The notes under the pieces are model-generated. The model was not told the DNA's origin. It did not search any database and worked only from the letters and a program-made list of their open reading frames with translations. Positions 39,303 through 48,582 of a DNA stretch of 64,000 bases are shown here, one piece after another. The stretch's first letter is position 1. Each line of letters starts with the position of its first letter. Source of the DNA: Spartobacteria bacterium (lineage in GTDB: Bacteria; Verrucomicrobiota; Verrucomicrobiia; Chthoniobacterales; UBA10450); assembly GCA_003169695.1 (NCBI GenBank), contig PNAS01000077.1, forward strand, positions 1 through 64,000. The letters run 5' to 3'. Both the position numbers and the translations under genes were made by a program.

Positions 39303-40379
39303 ATGCCCGCCGAAGAGCTTTCTTACGTCATTGTCACGCCGTATTCGATGCGCAAATCGCGCACCGGAGGTATCGTGGCCCGGCTGATTTCGCGCACCGG
39401 ACTGGATTTGGTTACGGCGCGAATGTTCGCTCCGAGCGAGGAACTGGCAAAGCGTTACGCGGAAACGATTGTGACGGAGACAGACCCGCGTTATCGCGCC
39501 ACGCAAGAGCTGATCCGCGATTATGTCTTGAAGAATTTCATGGGGACGGTAAACGGGCAGAGGGCGCGCGCCCTCTTTCTGGTTTTCCGCGGCCCTGATG
39601 CCGTCGAAAAAATCCATTACGCCATCGGTCACATAGTGCATGAGCGGACCAGTGGCGAGACCATCCGCGATACTTTCGGCGATTATATCACGGACGACTC
39701 CGGCAAAGTCACTTACTTCGAGCCGGCAGCGCTGGCAGCGTTCGACAACCAGACGGTGGAACGCGACTTGAAACTCTGGGCGGAATTCTCCGATCGCGAC
39801 GGCGGCATCCTGGACCAGGTGATTGATTTCCCAAAGGACGCGAAAATCGAAAAATCGCTCGTGCTGATTAAGCCGGACAATTTCAAGTTTCCGAATCTGC
39901 GGCCGGGCGGCGTAATTGAAGTTTTTTCGCGCACCGGTCTCTACATCGTCGGGTTCAAGGTGCACTGCATGAGCGTTGCGCAGGCGGAGGAGTTCTACGG
40001 GCCGGTCCTGGCAGTTCTCGAAGAGAAACTTGGCCAGGCCAAGGGCCGCGAGGCTTGGGAAAGTATCGTCGAATTCATGGCGGGGATGAAGCCGAGCGAA
40101 TGTCCACCAGACCAACGCAAGGCGCCGGGGAGCGAAAAATGTATTGCGATCGTTTATCAAGGCGATGACGCCGTGCGAAAAATTCGCGACGTCCTCGGTC
40201 CCACCGATCCCGCAAAAGCGCCTCCCGGTTCGATCCGAAAGGAATTCGGCCAGACTATCATGATCAACGCCGCCCACGCGTCCGATTCCGCGGAGAACGC
40301 GAAGCGGGAGATGGCGATCGTGCAGGTGAACGAGAATAACTTCAAACCTTTGATTGAAAGTTTCTACGCGCGCTCATAG
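39303..40379 (+). CDS. Tandem nucleoside-diphosphate-kinase-like protein
   Basis: Two NDK-like halves: LSYVIVTPYSMRKSRTGGIVARLISRTGLDLVTARM and KSLVLIKPDNFKFPNLRPGGVIEVFSRTGLYIVGFKVHCMS; the second ends RKEFGQTIMINAAHASDSAENAKREMAIV (cf. NDK NxxHGSDS). Confidence 0.85.
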   Translation: MPAEELSYVIVTPYSMRKSRTGGIVARLISRTGLDLVTARMFAPSEELAKRYAETIVTETDPRYRATQELIRDYVLKNFMGTVNGQRARALFLVFRGPDAVEKIHYAIGHIVHERTSGETIRDTFGDYITDDSGKVTYFEPAALAAFDNQTVERDLKLWAEFSDRDGGILDQVIDFPKDAKIEKSLVLIKPDNFKFPNLRPGGVIEVFSRTGLYIVGFKVHCMSVAQAEEFYGPVLAVLEEKLGQAKGREAWESIVEFMAGMKPSECPPDQRKAPGSEKCIAIVYQGDDAVRKIRDVLGPTDPAKAPPGSIRKEFGQTIMINAAHASDSAENAKREMAIVQVNENNFKPLIESFYARS

Positions 40380-40423
40380 CTTGCGCTCCCATTTTGCAAA
40401 CACTCAACCCGATCCCGACAGCC

Positions 40424-41587
40424 ATGGAAATTTCCGCGCGCGCCGCCCAACTGACCCCCTCTCTTACCCTCTCGATCGACAGCAAGGCGAAGGCGATGAA
40501 ATCCGAAGGAATCGATGTGTGCGGCTTCGGCGCGGGGGAGCCGGATTTTGACACGCCGGACCATATTAAAGCGGCGGCCATCGCTGCGCTCGAAGCCGGT
40601 TTTACCAAATACACACCGAGCGGGGGCTTGCCCGAATTACGCCAGGCGATTGCGGAGAAATTAGAAGCTGATAATCAGTTAAAATATCGGCCGAGCCAGA
40701 TCATCGTCAGCAGCGGCGCCAAGCATTCCTGCTACAACGCCATTCTGGCCACCTGCCAGGCTGGCGACGAAGTGCTGATCCCCTCCCCATATTGGGTCAG
40801 CTATCCCGACATGGTTCGGCTGGCCGGCGCGGAGCCGGTGATCGTGGCGACAACCGAGCGTAACGGCTGGAAGATGCGCGCTTCAGATTTTGAAAACGCG
40901 ATGACCCCGCGCACGAAAATGTTGATCCTGAACAGTCCGGGTAATCCCACTGGTTCCGTCTACCGGCGCGAGGAATTGGAAGGCATCGTTGAAGTCGCCG
41001 CCGAAGAGGACATCTACATCCTCTCAGATGAGATTTACGAAAAGCTGGTGTACGACGATGTGAAGCACGTCAGCATCGCCTCGCTCTCGCAGGAGGCTTA
41101 CGATCTCACCATCACGGTCAACGGATTCAGCAAAGCTTACGCGATGACCGGCTGGCGACTGGGATATATGGCCGCACCCGAAGCAGTCGCAAAAGCAGTC
41201 GACAATATCCAAAGCCACAGCACCTCCCATCCCTGCTCGTTCGCGCAGAAGGGCGCGGTCGCGGCGCTCAAGGGCGATCAGCAGCCGCTCGCCGACATGC
41301 GCGACGAGTTCAGCATGCGCCGCAATTACATGTACGACCGCATCACAAAGATCCCAAACATCACTGCGGTAAGACCCGAAGGCGCGTTTTACATCTTGGT
41401 GAACATCAGCCAGCTGGGACTCAGCTCGCAAAACTTTGCCGATCGATTGTTGAGCAAGGCAAACGTCGCGGTGATCCCCGGGATTGCGTTCGGCGATGAT
41501 CGCACCGTGCGCCTCAGTTACGCGACCAGTATAGACGTGATCAAGAAGGGTCTCGATCGCTTTCAGGATTTCTGCCGGACGCTCTAA
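40424..41587 (+). CDS. Pyridoxal phosphate-dependent aminotransferase, class I (aspartate aminotransferase-like)
   Basis: FGAGEPDFDTPDHIKAAAIAALEAGFTKYTPSGGLPELRQAI, LNSPGNPTGSVY, TVNGFSKAYAMTGWRLGY. Confidence 0.95.
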   Translation: MEISARAAQLTPSLTLSIDSKAKAMKSEGIDVCGFGAGEPDFDTPDHIKAAAIAALEAGFTKYTPSGGLPELRQAIAEKLEADNQLKYRPSQIIVSSGAKHSCYNAILATCQAGDEVLIPSPYWVSYPDMVRLAGAEPVIVATTERNGWKMRASDFENAMTPRTKMLILNSPGNPTGSVYRREELEGIVEVAAEEDIYILSDEIYEKLVYDDVKHVSIASLSQEAYDLTITVNGFSKAYAMTGWRLGYMAAPEAVAKAVDNIQSHSTSHPCSFAQKGAVAALKGDQQPLADMRDEFSMRRNYMYDRITKIPNITAVRPEGAFYILVNISQLGLSSQNFADRLLSKANVAVIPGIAFGDDRTVRLSYATSIDVIKKGLDRFQDFCRTL

Positions 41588-41675
41588 CAATTTAAGATTT
41601 CAGATTTAAGATTTAAGATTGGGCGGCTGCGTCGCCCTTCCACAATCTGCAATCGTCATTCTGAAATCTGCAATG
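41588..41675. repeat. Degenerate AAGATTT/CAGATTT intergenic repeat with inverted complementarity
   Basis: caatttaagatttcagatttaagatttaagattggg...cccttccacaatctgcaatcgtcattctgaaatctgcaatgg. Confidence 0.6.
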
Positions 41676-43295
41676 GCCACCGGTTACCTCGCGCTCGTTC
41701 TTCACGCGCACCTGCCGTTCGTTCGCCACCCCGAGCACGAAGAGTTTCTCGAGGAAGACTGGCTTTTCGAGGCGATCACGGAAACCTACATACCGCTCAT
41801 CGTGATGATGCAGCGACTGGTCCGCGATGGAGTGCCGTTCCAGCTCACGATGACGGTCACGCCGACGCTCTGCGCCATGCTCCAGGATCAACTGCTGCGG
41901 GATCGCTACGTCGGATACCTCGGTCGCTCGGTAGATCTGGCCGCACGCGAAATGGAGCGCAATCGCGACGATGAACCGCTCCGAAGACTGTCGGAATTTT
42001 ATCACACAAACTTTTCTGATTGCCGATTCCAGTTCCTGGAGTGCGCAGGCGATCTTCTCGGCGAGATTCGGAAATTGCGGGAGGAGGGATGCCTCGAGAT
42101 CATGGCCACGGCCGCAACACATGGATTGCTCCCTTTGCTTCAACAATCGCCCGAAGCGGTACGCGCGCAGGTGCTCAGCGGGTGCGATGTTTACCGGGCC
42201 GCGTTTGGCGCTGATCCCGCGGGATTCTGGCTGCCGGAGTGCGCCTACGCGCCCGGCCTTGAAACCATCATGCAGGAAGCGAACCTGCGCTGGTTCATCG
42301 TCGATGCGCATGGCCTGATGTTCGGGCAGCCACGTCCGCGCCGCGCAATCTATGCGCCGTGCTACACGGCCGCGGGCCCGGCCGTGTTTGCGCGGGACCG
42401 CGACTCCAGCCGACAAGTCTGGAGCGCGGCGGAAGGTTATCCGGGCGATCCGGCCTACCGCGATTTTTATCGCGACATCGGTTTTGATCTGCCCTCAGAA
42501 TACATTTGGCCGGGATCGATGTCGCCGGCCGTTCGCAAATTCACCGGCTTGAAATATCACCGGATCACGGGCCGCGATTGCGCGAAAGAACTCTACGATC
42601 CGGCTTGGGCCGAAAGCGCTGCGGAGTCACACGCGTCTCATTTCCTCGAGGTACGGCGCCAACAGATGAACGAGCTCCGCGCCTTGAACTTCGATCCGAT
42701 TGTGGTCGCAGCGTTCGACGCCGAGTTATTCGGCCATTGGTGGTTTGAGGGGCCACGATTTCTCGAGTCGTTCATTCGCAAGGCCGCTCACGAGCACCAG
42801 GATCTTCGTCTCACGAGCAAAGACGCATATGGTCAACAGGATTTTCAACTTACCACGCCGACCGCATTTCTGACCGACCATTCGACGCAACAGACGATCG
42901 CGCCCTCGGCGTCGAGCTGGGGCGAGAATGGATATCTCGGAGTCTGGCTGGACGAGAGCAATGCCTGGATTTATCCGCATCTCCATTCCGCCGCCCGCCG
43001 CATGACGGAAGTCGCCCGCGCGCATGTCTCTGATGGCAGCGCGCTGGCGGATCGCGTCCTCAAACAACTCGCTCGTGAATTATTGCTCGCGCAATCGAGC
43101 GATTGGGCGTTCCTCATGAAGACTGGCACTGCGAAGCATTACGCGACGAAACGGGTGACCGATCATCTGCTCCGGTTCAATCGTCTCCATGAACAATTCA
43201 CCAGCGGCGCTCTGGATGAAGACTTTCTCTCGAACTGCGAAGGACGCGATAATCTTTTCCCTGACGTGAATTGGCGCTATTACTTGTCATGCTGA
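41673..43295 (+). CDS. Glycoside hydrolase family 57 / 1,4-alpha-glucan branching enzyme-like (DUF1957-like C-terminus)
   Basis: GYLALVLHAHLPFVRHPEHEEFLEEDWLFEAITETYIPLI, GFWLPECAYAPGLE, FDAELFGHWWFEGPRFLE. Confidence 0.92.
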   Translation: MATGYLALVLHAHLPFVRHPEHEEFLEEDWLFEAITETYIPLIVMMQRLVRDGVPFQLTMTVTPTLCAMLQDQLLRDRYVGYLGRSVDLAAREMERNRDDEPLRRLSEFYHTNFSDCRFQFLECAGDLLGEIRKLREEGCLEIMATAATHGLLPLLQQSPEAVRAQVLSGCDVYRAAFGADPAGFWLPECAYAPGLETIMQEANLRWFIVDAHGLMFGQPRPRRAIYAPCYTAAGPAVFARDRDSSRQVWSAAEGYPGDPAYRDFYRDIGFDLPSEYIWPGSMSPAVRKFTGLKYHRITGRDCAKELYDPAWAESAAESHASHFLEVRRQQMNELRALNFDPIVVAAFDAELFGHWWFEGPRFLESFIRKAAHEHQDLRLTSKDAYGQQDFQLTTPTAFLTDHSTQQTIAPSASSWGENGYLGVWLDESNAWIYPHLHSAARRMTEVARAHVSDGSALADRVLKQLARELLLAQSSDWAFLMKTGTAKHYATKRVTDHLLRFNRLHEQFTSGALDEDFLSNCEGRDNLFPDVNWRYYLSC

Positions 43296-43404
43296 GCGAC
43301 GTCGAAGCGTCTCTGGCTTTTCTGGGCGAAGCTATCGACCGGGGATGACAATAAGAGATTCTTCGACTTCGTTTTGCTTCTGCAAAACTCCGCTGAGAAT
43401 GACA
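43285..43404. repeat. TGTCAT(G/T)CTGAGCG...GAATGACA interspersed imperfect palindrome
   Basis: tgtcatgctgagcgacgtcgaagcgtct...gagattcttcgacttcg...ctgagaatgaca; inverted ends. Confidence 0.75.
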
Positions 43405-44664
43405 AAGGAAAAAAATGGACCGCAATCAAGGAGTGCGGTCGTCCCTCTATTCTTGGTTTTGCTGTTAGGCTTCACGGTCACCGCGAGGGGGCAGCAGTCG
43501 CCCACGCCGGAGCCGAAGCCTTCACCAAGCGAGCGAAGCGTGCGCATCAGCTTCTTGCCGCCGCCGCTTGACGGAACGATCAGCCTTGGCATCTACGATG
43601 CGAAAGGGAAACTCGTCCGGGTGCTGCATCGTGAGGCTGACATTAATGAATTCAACATCGGGACCGACGCGCTCTCGACGACATGGGACGGGAAAGATGA
43701 TGCGGGAGGAAACGTTCCGGTTGGGAAATACAACGCGCACGGATTCGTCGTTGGCGATCTTAAGATCGAGGGCGTGGGATTCTTCTTTAATGATTTCGTT
43801 ACGAACGACGATTCGCCGCACATCCAGCATCTCCACAGCGTGCGGCTCGAAAACAATGAACTTCGTCTCGATGCGGACCTTCTCGGCGATGGACGAGCGA
43901 CCCTTGTTTGCGACTCAAAACAAGGCGAGTTTCTTCGAAAACTCCCTGAGGAAGTCGTGATTCACTGCGACGACATGCCACCACCGCCGAATGTTGCCGA
44001 GGTACTCGATTGCGCCGGCGGCATCAACAGCACTGTTTGGTTGATTGATAATCTCGAGGGCGCCCGGCGTGAGATAAAACAACTCTCCAAGAGCCACGAA
44101 CTACTGCGGCGAATGTCAATCGCGGAAAGCGAGCCGCAACCTCAATCCATTGCCGCCTCCACCACCGAAGATCGAATCTTCCTCGTGGAAGGATCCCCTA
44201 CTTCGCCTGTAAATCGCCTTCGCGCACTAAGCCTGGCCGGATCGAAAACGGATGGTGCGAATGGCGCGGTTTCCGATTGGAAAACCGATTTTGAAAAAAA
44301 GATCACCGAGCATCGGTACTTCTCGATCGAAAACGGAAAACCGATTCCCACCAATCCAAAAAACAAGACTCCGCCGGAAAAACTTTCGATGAAGTTGCAG
44401 TCAAATCCCCTCCTCGCGGATGCACGAGTGACCGTGGAGCTCGCCGTTGGTTTTGATGAAGATGGCAGTTTCTTGAAGGCGAGCGACGGATTGCCACTCT
44501 GCAGCATTAGCGAAACGCCGGGAGTCATGCGCGGCCTTCTGGCGGCCCATGGCTCAAGCGCGCTCGATGTTTTCCAAGACGACGGCGCGGTGGTTGAGCA
44601 ATTCCGAGTGACCGGCGTGGATCAAATGATGAGTTTTGATTGCGGAGGTTTTGAATTGAAATGA
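43399..44664 (+). CDS. Exported protein of unknown function with FlgD-Ig-like segment
   Basis: MTKEKNGPQSRSAVVPLFLVLLLGFTVTARGQQSPTPEPKPSPSERSVRISFLPP...SLGIYDAKGKLVRVLHREA...TWDGKDDAGGNVPVGKY. Start at 43399 preferred. Confidence 0.7.
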   Translation: MTKEKNGPQSRSAVVPLFLVLLLGFTVTARGQQSPTPEPKPSPSERSVRISFLPPPLDGTISLGIYDAKGKLVRVLHREADINEFNIGTDALSTTWDGKDDAGGNVPVGKYNAHGFVVGDLKIEGVGFFFNDFVTNDDSPHIQHLHSVRLENNELRLDADLLGDGRATLVCDSKQGEFLRKLPEEVVIHCDDMPPPPNVAEVLDCAGGINSTVWLIDNLEGARREIKQLSKSHELLRRMSIAESEPQPQSIAASTTEDRIFLVEGSPTSPVNRLRALSLAGSKTDGANGAVSDWKTDFEKKITEHRYFSIENGKPIPTNPKNKTPPEKLSMKLQSNPLLADARVTVELAVGFDEDGSFLKASDGLPLCSISETPGVMRGLLAAHGSSALDVFQDDGAVVEQFRVTGVDQMMSFDCGGFELK

Positions 44665-44691
44665 AACCCGCCCTTCGCTGAGATCCGCCAG

Positions 44692-45255
44692 ATGCCGCGC
44701 GACATCGTTTACTTCGACCTCGAGACCCAGCGGACGGCGAATGACGCGGGAGGATGGACGCGCAAGGGCGACATGCGCATGTCGGTCGGAGTTATCTTCA
44801 GCACCGCCACCGGTCGCTACGAAGTCTTCAGTGAGGCGCAGGTAAATCGACTGATCGAGCGACTGCGTCGGGCCGATCTCGTCATCGGTTTCAATGTGCT
44901 CAACTTCGATTACCAGGTGTTGATGGGCTACACGATCCTCGACCTCGTCGCCGAACTTCAGACCGCCGACCTGATGATAGATATGGAGAAACGACTGGGC
45001 CACCGACTCGGTCTCGACGCCATCGCGCACGCGACTCTGGGCATCCAGAAAACTGCCGCTGGGCTCGATGCGATTCGCTGGTGGCGCGAAGGCCGCGTGC
45101 TCGAGATCGCGGAGTATTGCTGCTTCGACGTGAAGGTGACACGACTCGTGCATGAACACGGTTGCCGGCATAAGGAACTATTCTTTCACGATCGTTTCGC
45201 GCAGCGGCAACGCGTCGAAATCGATTGGGCGCACCTCGATGATTTCGCGCTCTAG
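44692..45255 (+). CDS. RNase H-like / 3'-5' exonuclease-like protein
   Basis: RDIVYFDLETQRTANDAGGW (DxE), ADLVIGFNVLNFDYQVLMGY, LEIAEYCCFDVKVTRLVHEHG. Confidence 0.75.
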   Translation: MPRDIVYFDLETQRTANDAGGWTRKGDMRMSVGVIFSTATGRYEVFSEAQVNRLIERLRRADLVIGFNVLNFDYQVLMGYTILDLVAELQTADLMIDMEKRLGHRLGLDAIAHATLGIQKTAAGLDAIRWWREGRVLEIAEYCCFDVKVTRLVHEHGCRHKELFFHDRFAQRQRVEIDWAHLDDFAL

Positions 45256-45312
45256 CGCTTGACGGCACGGTGCCTGAGCGCCGCGGCCACGGTTATAGCC
45301 GCTCCACTCCAT

Positions 45313-45445
45313 CGGGGCGTTGGGGTGTGTTCACGGCAACAGAGTGATAGATTTCGACCAGCGCGACTCCGATCGAGCCGCCGGCGCCACGAACGATTAC
45401 CGTGTAATTTCCTCGAGAGAGTGCCGACCAAGGCCCGCAGAAAAA
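45313..45445 (-). pseudogene. Orphan fragment of the twin C-terminal module
   Basis: Minus strand LRALVGTLSRGNYTVIVRGAGGSIGVALVEIYHS aligns with [35 protein letters not shown] of the 4446..7091 product. Confidence 0.75.
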
Positions 45446-45571
45446 GCCAGAATGGAAAAGGTAACGGTGCCGTTATGTCGGTGCGCGCATGATTAAGACC
45501 CCGAGCTTCTTTCGAGTCCTGCGAGAGTGCGCACTGGTCACCACCCGTAATCTTTGTTAGTTAAGCCCTTT

Positions 45572-46891
45572 ATGTCCTCCGAGCCCCAGCAAACTCTCGC
45601 CCGAAGCGCGAGCGTCAGCGGCACATCGTTGCACACCGGTGAAAAGGTCACACTGAAATTGCAGCCGGCGCCGGTCGATTTCGGCCTCAAATTCAGGCGC
45701 AAGGATCTCCAGGACGAACCGACGATCGATGCGACGATTGCGAACCTGAAAACGGTCGAGCGCGCGACCACGATTGGTGAAGGATCGATACGCGTGCACA
45801 CCATCGAGCACGTACTCTCTTCGCTCTCTGCGATGGGCGTCGATAACGCGATCGTCGAAATGGACGCGAACGAACCACCGATCGGCGATGGCAGCGCGCG
45901 GCCTTATGTCGAGCTGATCAAGAAAGCCGGAATCGTCGCGCAGGAAACGCCCCGCCGGATTTTCGACGTCCGTGAACCGATTCATGTGGAGACGAAAAAT
46001 GGCTCGCTCCTGGTGCTTTTGCCGGATCCAAAATTCCGGATCTCGTGCACGCAGGCTGGCCCGGGCGGCCAATTCACCCAATTTCTCTCCACGGAAATCA
46101 CCCCCGCAATTTACGAGCGCGAGATCGCACCGGCCCGGACGTTTGTTTACTACGAAGACGTCCAGTCGCTCATGGAAAAAAATCTCATCAAAGGCGGCAG
46201 CCTTGAGAACGCAATCGTCGTGCGCGGCGAAGCGGTCTTAAGCAAGGAGCCGTTACGGTTTCCCGACGAATTCGTCCGTCACAAGATCGTCGATATTATC
46301 GGCGACCTCGCGCTTTTCGGACAACGGATTCGCGGCCATGTCATCGCGGTCAAACCGGGCCATGGCGCAAATGCCGAACTGGTACGGGCGCTTGCGCGGG
46401 AATTTGTGCGCACGACGCCCCCCCTTCAACCGCACACTTTCCCGGCGGGCGAAGGCGGCCTTGATATCAATCAAGTGATGGAGCTATTGCCGCATCGCTA
46501 TCCGTTCCTGATGGTGGATCGGGTCCTCAAGTTCGAGGGAGAGACGAAATGCATCGGCGTGAAATCAGTCACCATCAACGAACCCTTTTTCGCCGGCCAT
46601 TTCCCAGGCCACCCGGTCATGCCCGGCGTTCTGCAGGTCGAAGCAATGGCTCAGGTAGCCAGCATCCTGATGCTGAAACTCACGAAGAGCGGCGGCGGGC
46701 GGCTCGGTTATTTCGTGAGCGCAGACGAAGTAAAATTCCGAAAACCGGTCTTTCCCGGCGACACGCTCTTCATCTCGGCGGAGTTGACCAAAACGCGCGG
46801 GAAACAATTGGCGAAATTGAAGTGTAGCTGCGCGGTCAATGACGCTGTCGTCTCCGAATGCGAGTTGATGTTGAGGCTTATGGATCAATGA
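45572..46891 (+). CDS. lpxC/fabZ: Bifunctional UDP-3-O-acyl-N-acetylglucosamine deacetylase / 3-hydroxyacyl-ACP dehydratase (LpxC-FabZ fusion)
   Basis: N-terminus [26 protein letters not shown]...[19 protein letters not shown]-terminus [25 protein letters not shown]...[23 protein letters not shown]. Confidence 0.96.
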   Translation: MSSEPQQTLARSASVSGTSLHTGEKVTLKLQPAPVDFGLKFRRKDLQDEPTIDATIANLKTVERATTIGEGSIRVHTIEHVLSSLSAMGVDNAIVEMDANEPPIGDGSARPYVELIKKAGIVAQETPRRIFDVREPIHVETKNGSLLVLLPDPKFRISCTQAGPGGQFTQFLSTEITPAIYEREIAPARTFVYYEDVQSLMEKNLIKGGSLENAIVVRGEAVLSKEPLRFPDEFVRHKIVDIIGDLALFGQRIRGHVIAVKPGHGANAELVRALAREFVRTTPPLQPHTFPAGEGGLDINQVMELLPHRYPFLMVDRVLKFEGETKCIGVKSVTINEPFFAGHFPGHPVMPGVLQVEAMAQVASILMLKLTKSGGGRLGYFVSADEVKFRKPVFPGDTLFISAELTKTRGKQLAKLKCSCAVNDAVVSECELMLRLMDQ

Positions 46892-47667
46892 GCGAAGTGC
46901 AGATCCACCCGACCGCCATCGTGGATGCGCAGGCGGAAATCGGCGCCGGCACAATCATCGGGCCTTATTGCATCGTCGCGGCAGGAGTCGTCCTTGGCCA
47001 TGATTCCTGGCTGCAACATCATGTCACGCTTTGTGGGCCGATGACGGCTGGCGCGCGGAATAAATTTCACGCCTATTGCTCGATCGGCCAGCAGACACAA
47101 GATCTGAAGTATCAGGGCGAGCCAACTTATCTTGAAATCGGCGACGAGAATTCGTTCCGGGAATTCGTGACCGTCAACCGCAGCACGACCAGCGCGGGCA
47201 AGACGCGCATCGGCAACTGCGGAAATTTTCTCGCTTACAGCCACATCGGCCACGATTGCGCGGTTGGCGATGCAGTCGTTTTTTCCAACAACGGAACACT
47301 CGCCGGGCACGTTCAAATTGGGGACCACGCGATTATGGGCGGCCTGACCGCTGTCCATCAGTTTTGCCGGATTGGCCGCTATGCGATCACAGGCGGCTGC
47401 TCAAAAATCGTGCAGGACATTCCGCCCTTCATGATCGCGGATGGCAATCCAGCCAAAGTGCGCGGCATCAATCTCGTTGGCCTGGAGCGCAGTGGATTTC
47501 TGCCTGAAAGCGTCAAGTGGATTAAAGAGGCGTTTCGCTTGATCTATCGCTCCAAGTACAACACTCGCCAGGCGATCGAAGCGATCCGGAACGAACTTCC
47601 TTCGCGCGTGGAAATCAATCAGATCGTCGAGTTTATCGAACAAAGCGAGCGCGGCATCATTCGTTAG
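46888..47667 (+). CDS. lpxA: Acyl-ACP--UDP-N-acetylglucosamine O-acyltransferase
   Basis: VQIHPTAIVDAQAEIGAGTIIGPYCIV..., NFLAYSHIGHDCAVGD, hexapeptide repeats; ATGA overlap with lpxC/fabZ. Confidence 0.96.
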   Translation: MSEVQIHPTAIVDAQAEIGAGTIIGPYCIVAAGVVLGHDSWLQHHVTLCGPMTAGARNKFHAYCSIGQQTQDLKYQGEPTYLEIGDENSFREFVTVNRSTTSAGKTRIGNCGNFLAYSHIGHDCAVGDAVVFSNNGTLAGHVQIGDHAIMGGLTAVHQFCRIGRYAITGGCSKIVQDIPPFMIADGNPAKVRGINLVGLERSGFLPESVKWIKEAFRLIYRSKYNTRQAIEAIRNELPSRVEINQIVEFIEQSERGIIR

Positions 47668-47719
47668 GCTGAGCAGCGTTATCATGTGCGCAAGCTTCGC
47701 GGGCGCGCGGCGCTTTATT

Positions 47720-48553
47720 CTAGAGCTTCAATTTCAGCCCGTCATAGGCGATTCCAACGCCGGGCGGAAGGTCCGCTTCGCTGGACTGTGGCAGCTCGTG
47801 ACAAACATGGGTGAATAACGTCTGCGACGGCCGCACCTTCGACGCAACTTCCAACGCCTGGCTCACGCTGAGATGGGTCGGATGCGGTTTGCGGCGCAAC
47901 GCATCGATGATCAGGACTTTTACCTGCGCGATCTCGCGCACGATATCGTCTGGCACTGCGCTGCAATCGCTCAAGTAAGCGACAAGTTTTTCGCCCCCGC
48001 GTGAAAACAAGTATCCGTTAACCGTCGATTTGCCGTGCGGAACCGGCAACGGCGTAAGCAAGGTATTCCCGAGTTGAAATGGACCGTCGACGATATGAGG
48101 CACGGGCACCAGATATCCGGGGAATCGATTGAGGCCGTTGAAAGCGAATTCATAAACGCGTTCGAGATCGCGCATCGTTTCCGCGGAGGCGTAGACCGGT
48201 ATTGATCCCAAGTCGTGCGAATAACGCCGGAGATCGTCGAATCCCATGATGTGATCGGTATGGGAGTGCGTAAAGACAACCGCATCGAGACGCCGGATAT
48301 TTTCGCGCAACGCCTGTGTGCGAAAATCGGTCCCGGTATCCACGACCCAGGCGCACTCTGAAGTTTCGACGTAGATCGAGGAGCGCAACCGCTGATCGCG
48401 CGGATCACTTGAATGGCAGACCTCGCAATCACAACCAATCATCGGCACGCCCTGCGAAGTGCCGGTCCCGAGGAAGGTGAGGCAAAGTTGAGGGTTGAGA
48501 ATTGAGAGTTGAGAGTTCAAAACTTGAAGCGGTCGCGATCTCTTGTCTCTCAA
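47720..48553 (-). CDS. MBL-fold metallohydrolase (PhnP-like)
   Basis: LTFLGTGTSQGVPMIGCDCEVCHSSDPRDQRLRSS, VFTHSHTDHIMGFDDLRRY. N-terminal start is uncertain because the 5' end overlaps a repeat. Confidence 0.88.
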   Translation of the reverse strand: MRDKRSRPLQVLNSQLSILNPQLCLTFLGTGTSQGVPMIGCDCEVCHSSDPRDQRLRSSIYVETSECAWVVDTGTDFRTQALRENIRRLDAVVFTHSHTDHIMGFDDLRRYSHDLGSIPVYASAETMRDLERVYEFAFNGLNRFPGYLVPVPHIVDGPFQLGNTLLTPLPVPHGKSTVNGYLFSRGGEKLVAYLSDCSAVPDDIVREIAQVKVLIIDALRRKPHPTHLSVSQALEVASKVRPSQTLFTHVCHELPQSSEADLPPGVGIAYDGLKLKL

Positions 48554-48578
48554 CCCTCAACGCTCAACTCTCAACTTC
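48484..48578. repeat. Imperfect inverted repeat of TTGAGRG/CTCTCAA units between divergent genes
   Basis: gttgagggttgagaattgagagttgagag...ctctcaaccctcaacgctcaactctcaac. Confidence 0.8.
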
Positions 48579-48582
48579 TTCC

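Noticed and set aside
39225-40277. 350-aa minus-strand ORF
   Set aside because: Antisense to the clear NDK-like gene.
46441-46891. LpxC-FabZ fusion as a novelty
   Set aside because: This fusion is already known in other Gram-negative lineages such as Bacteroidetes, so listed only as a feature.
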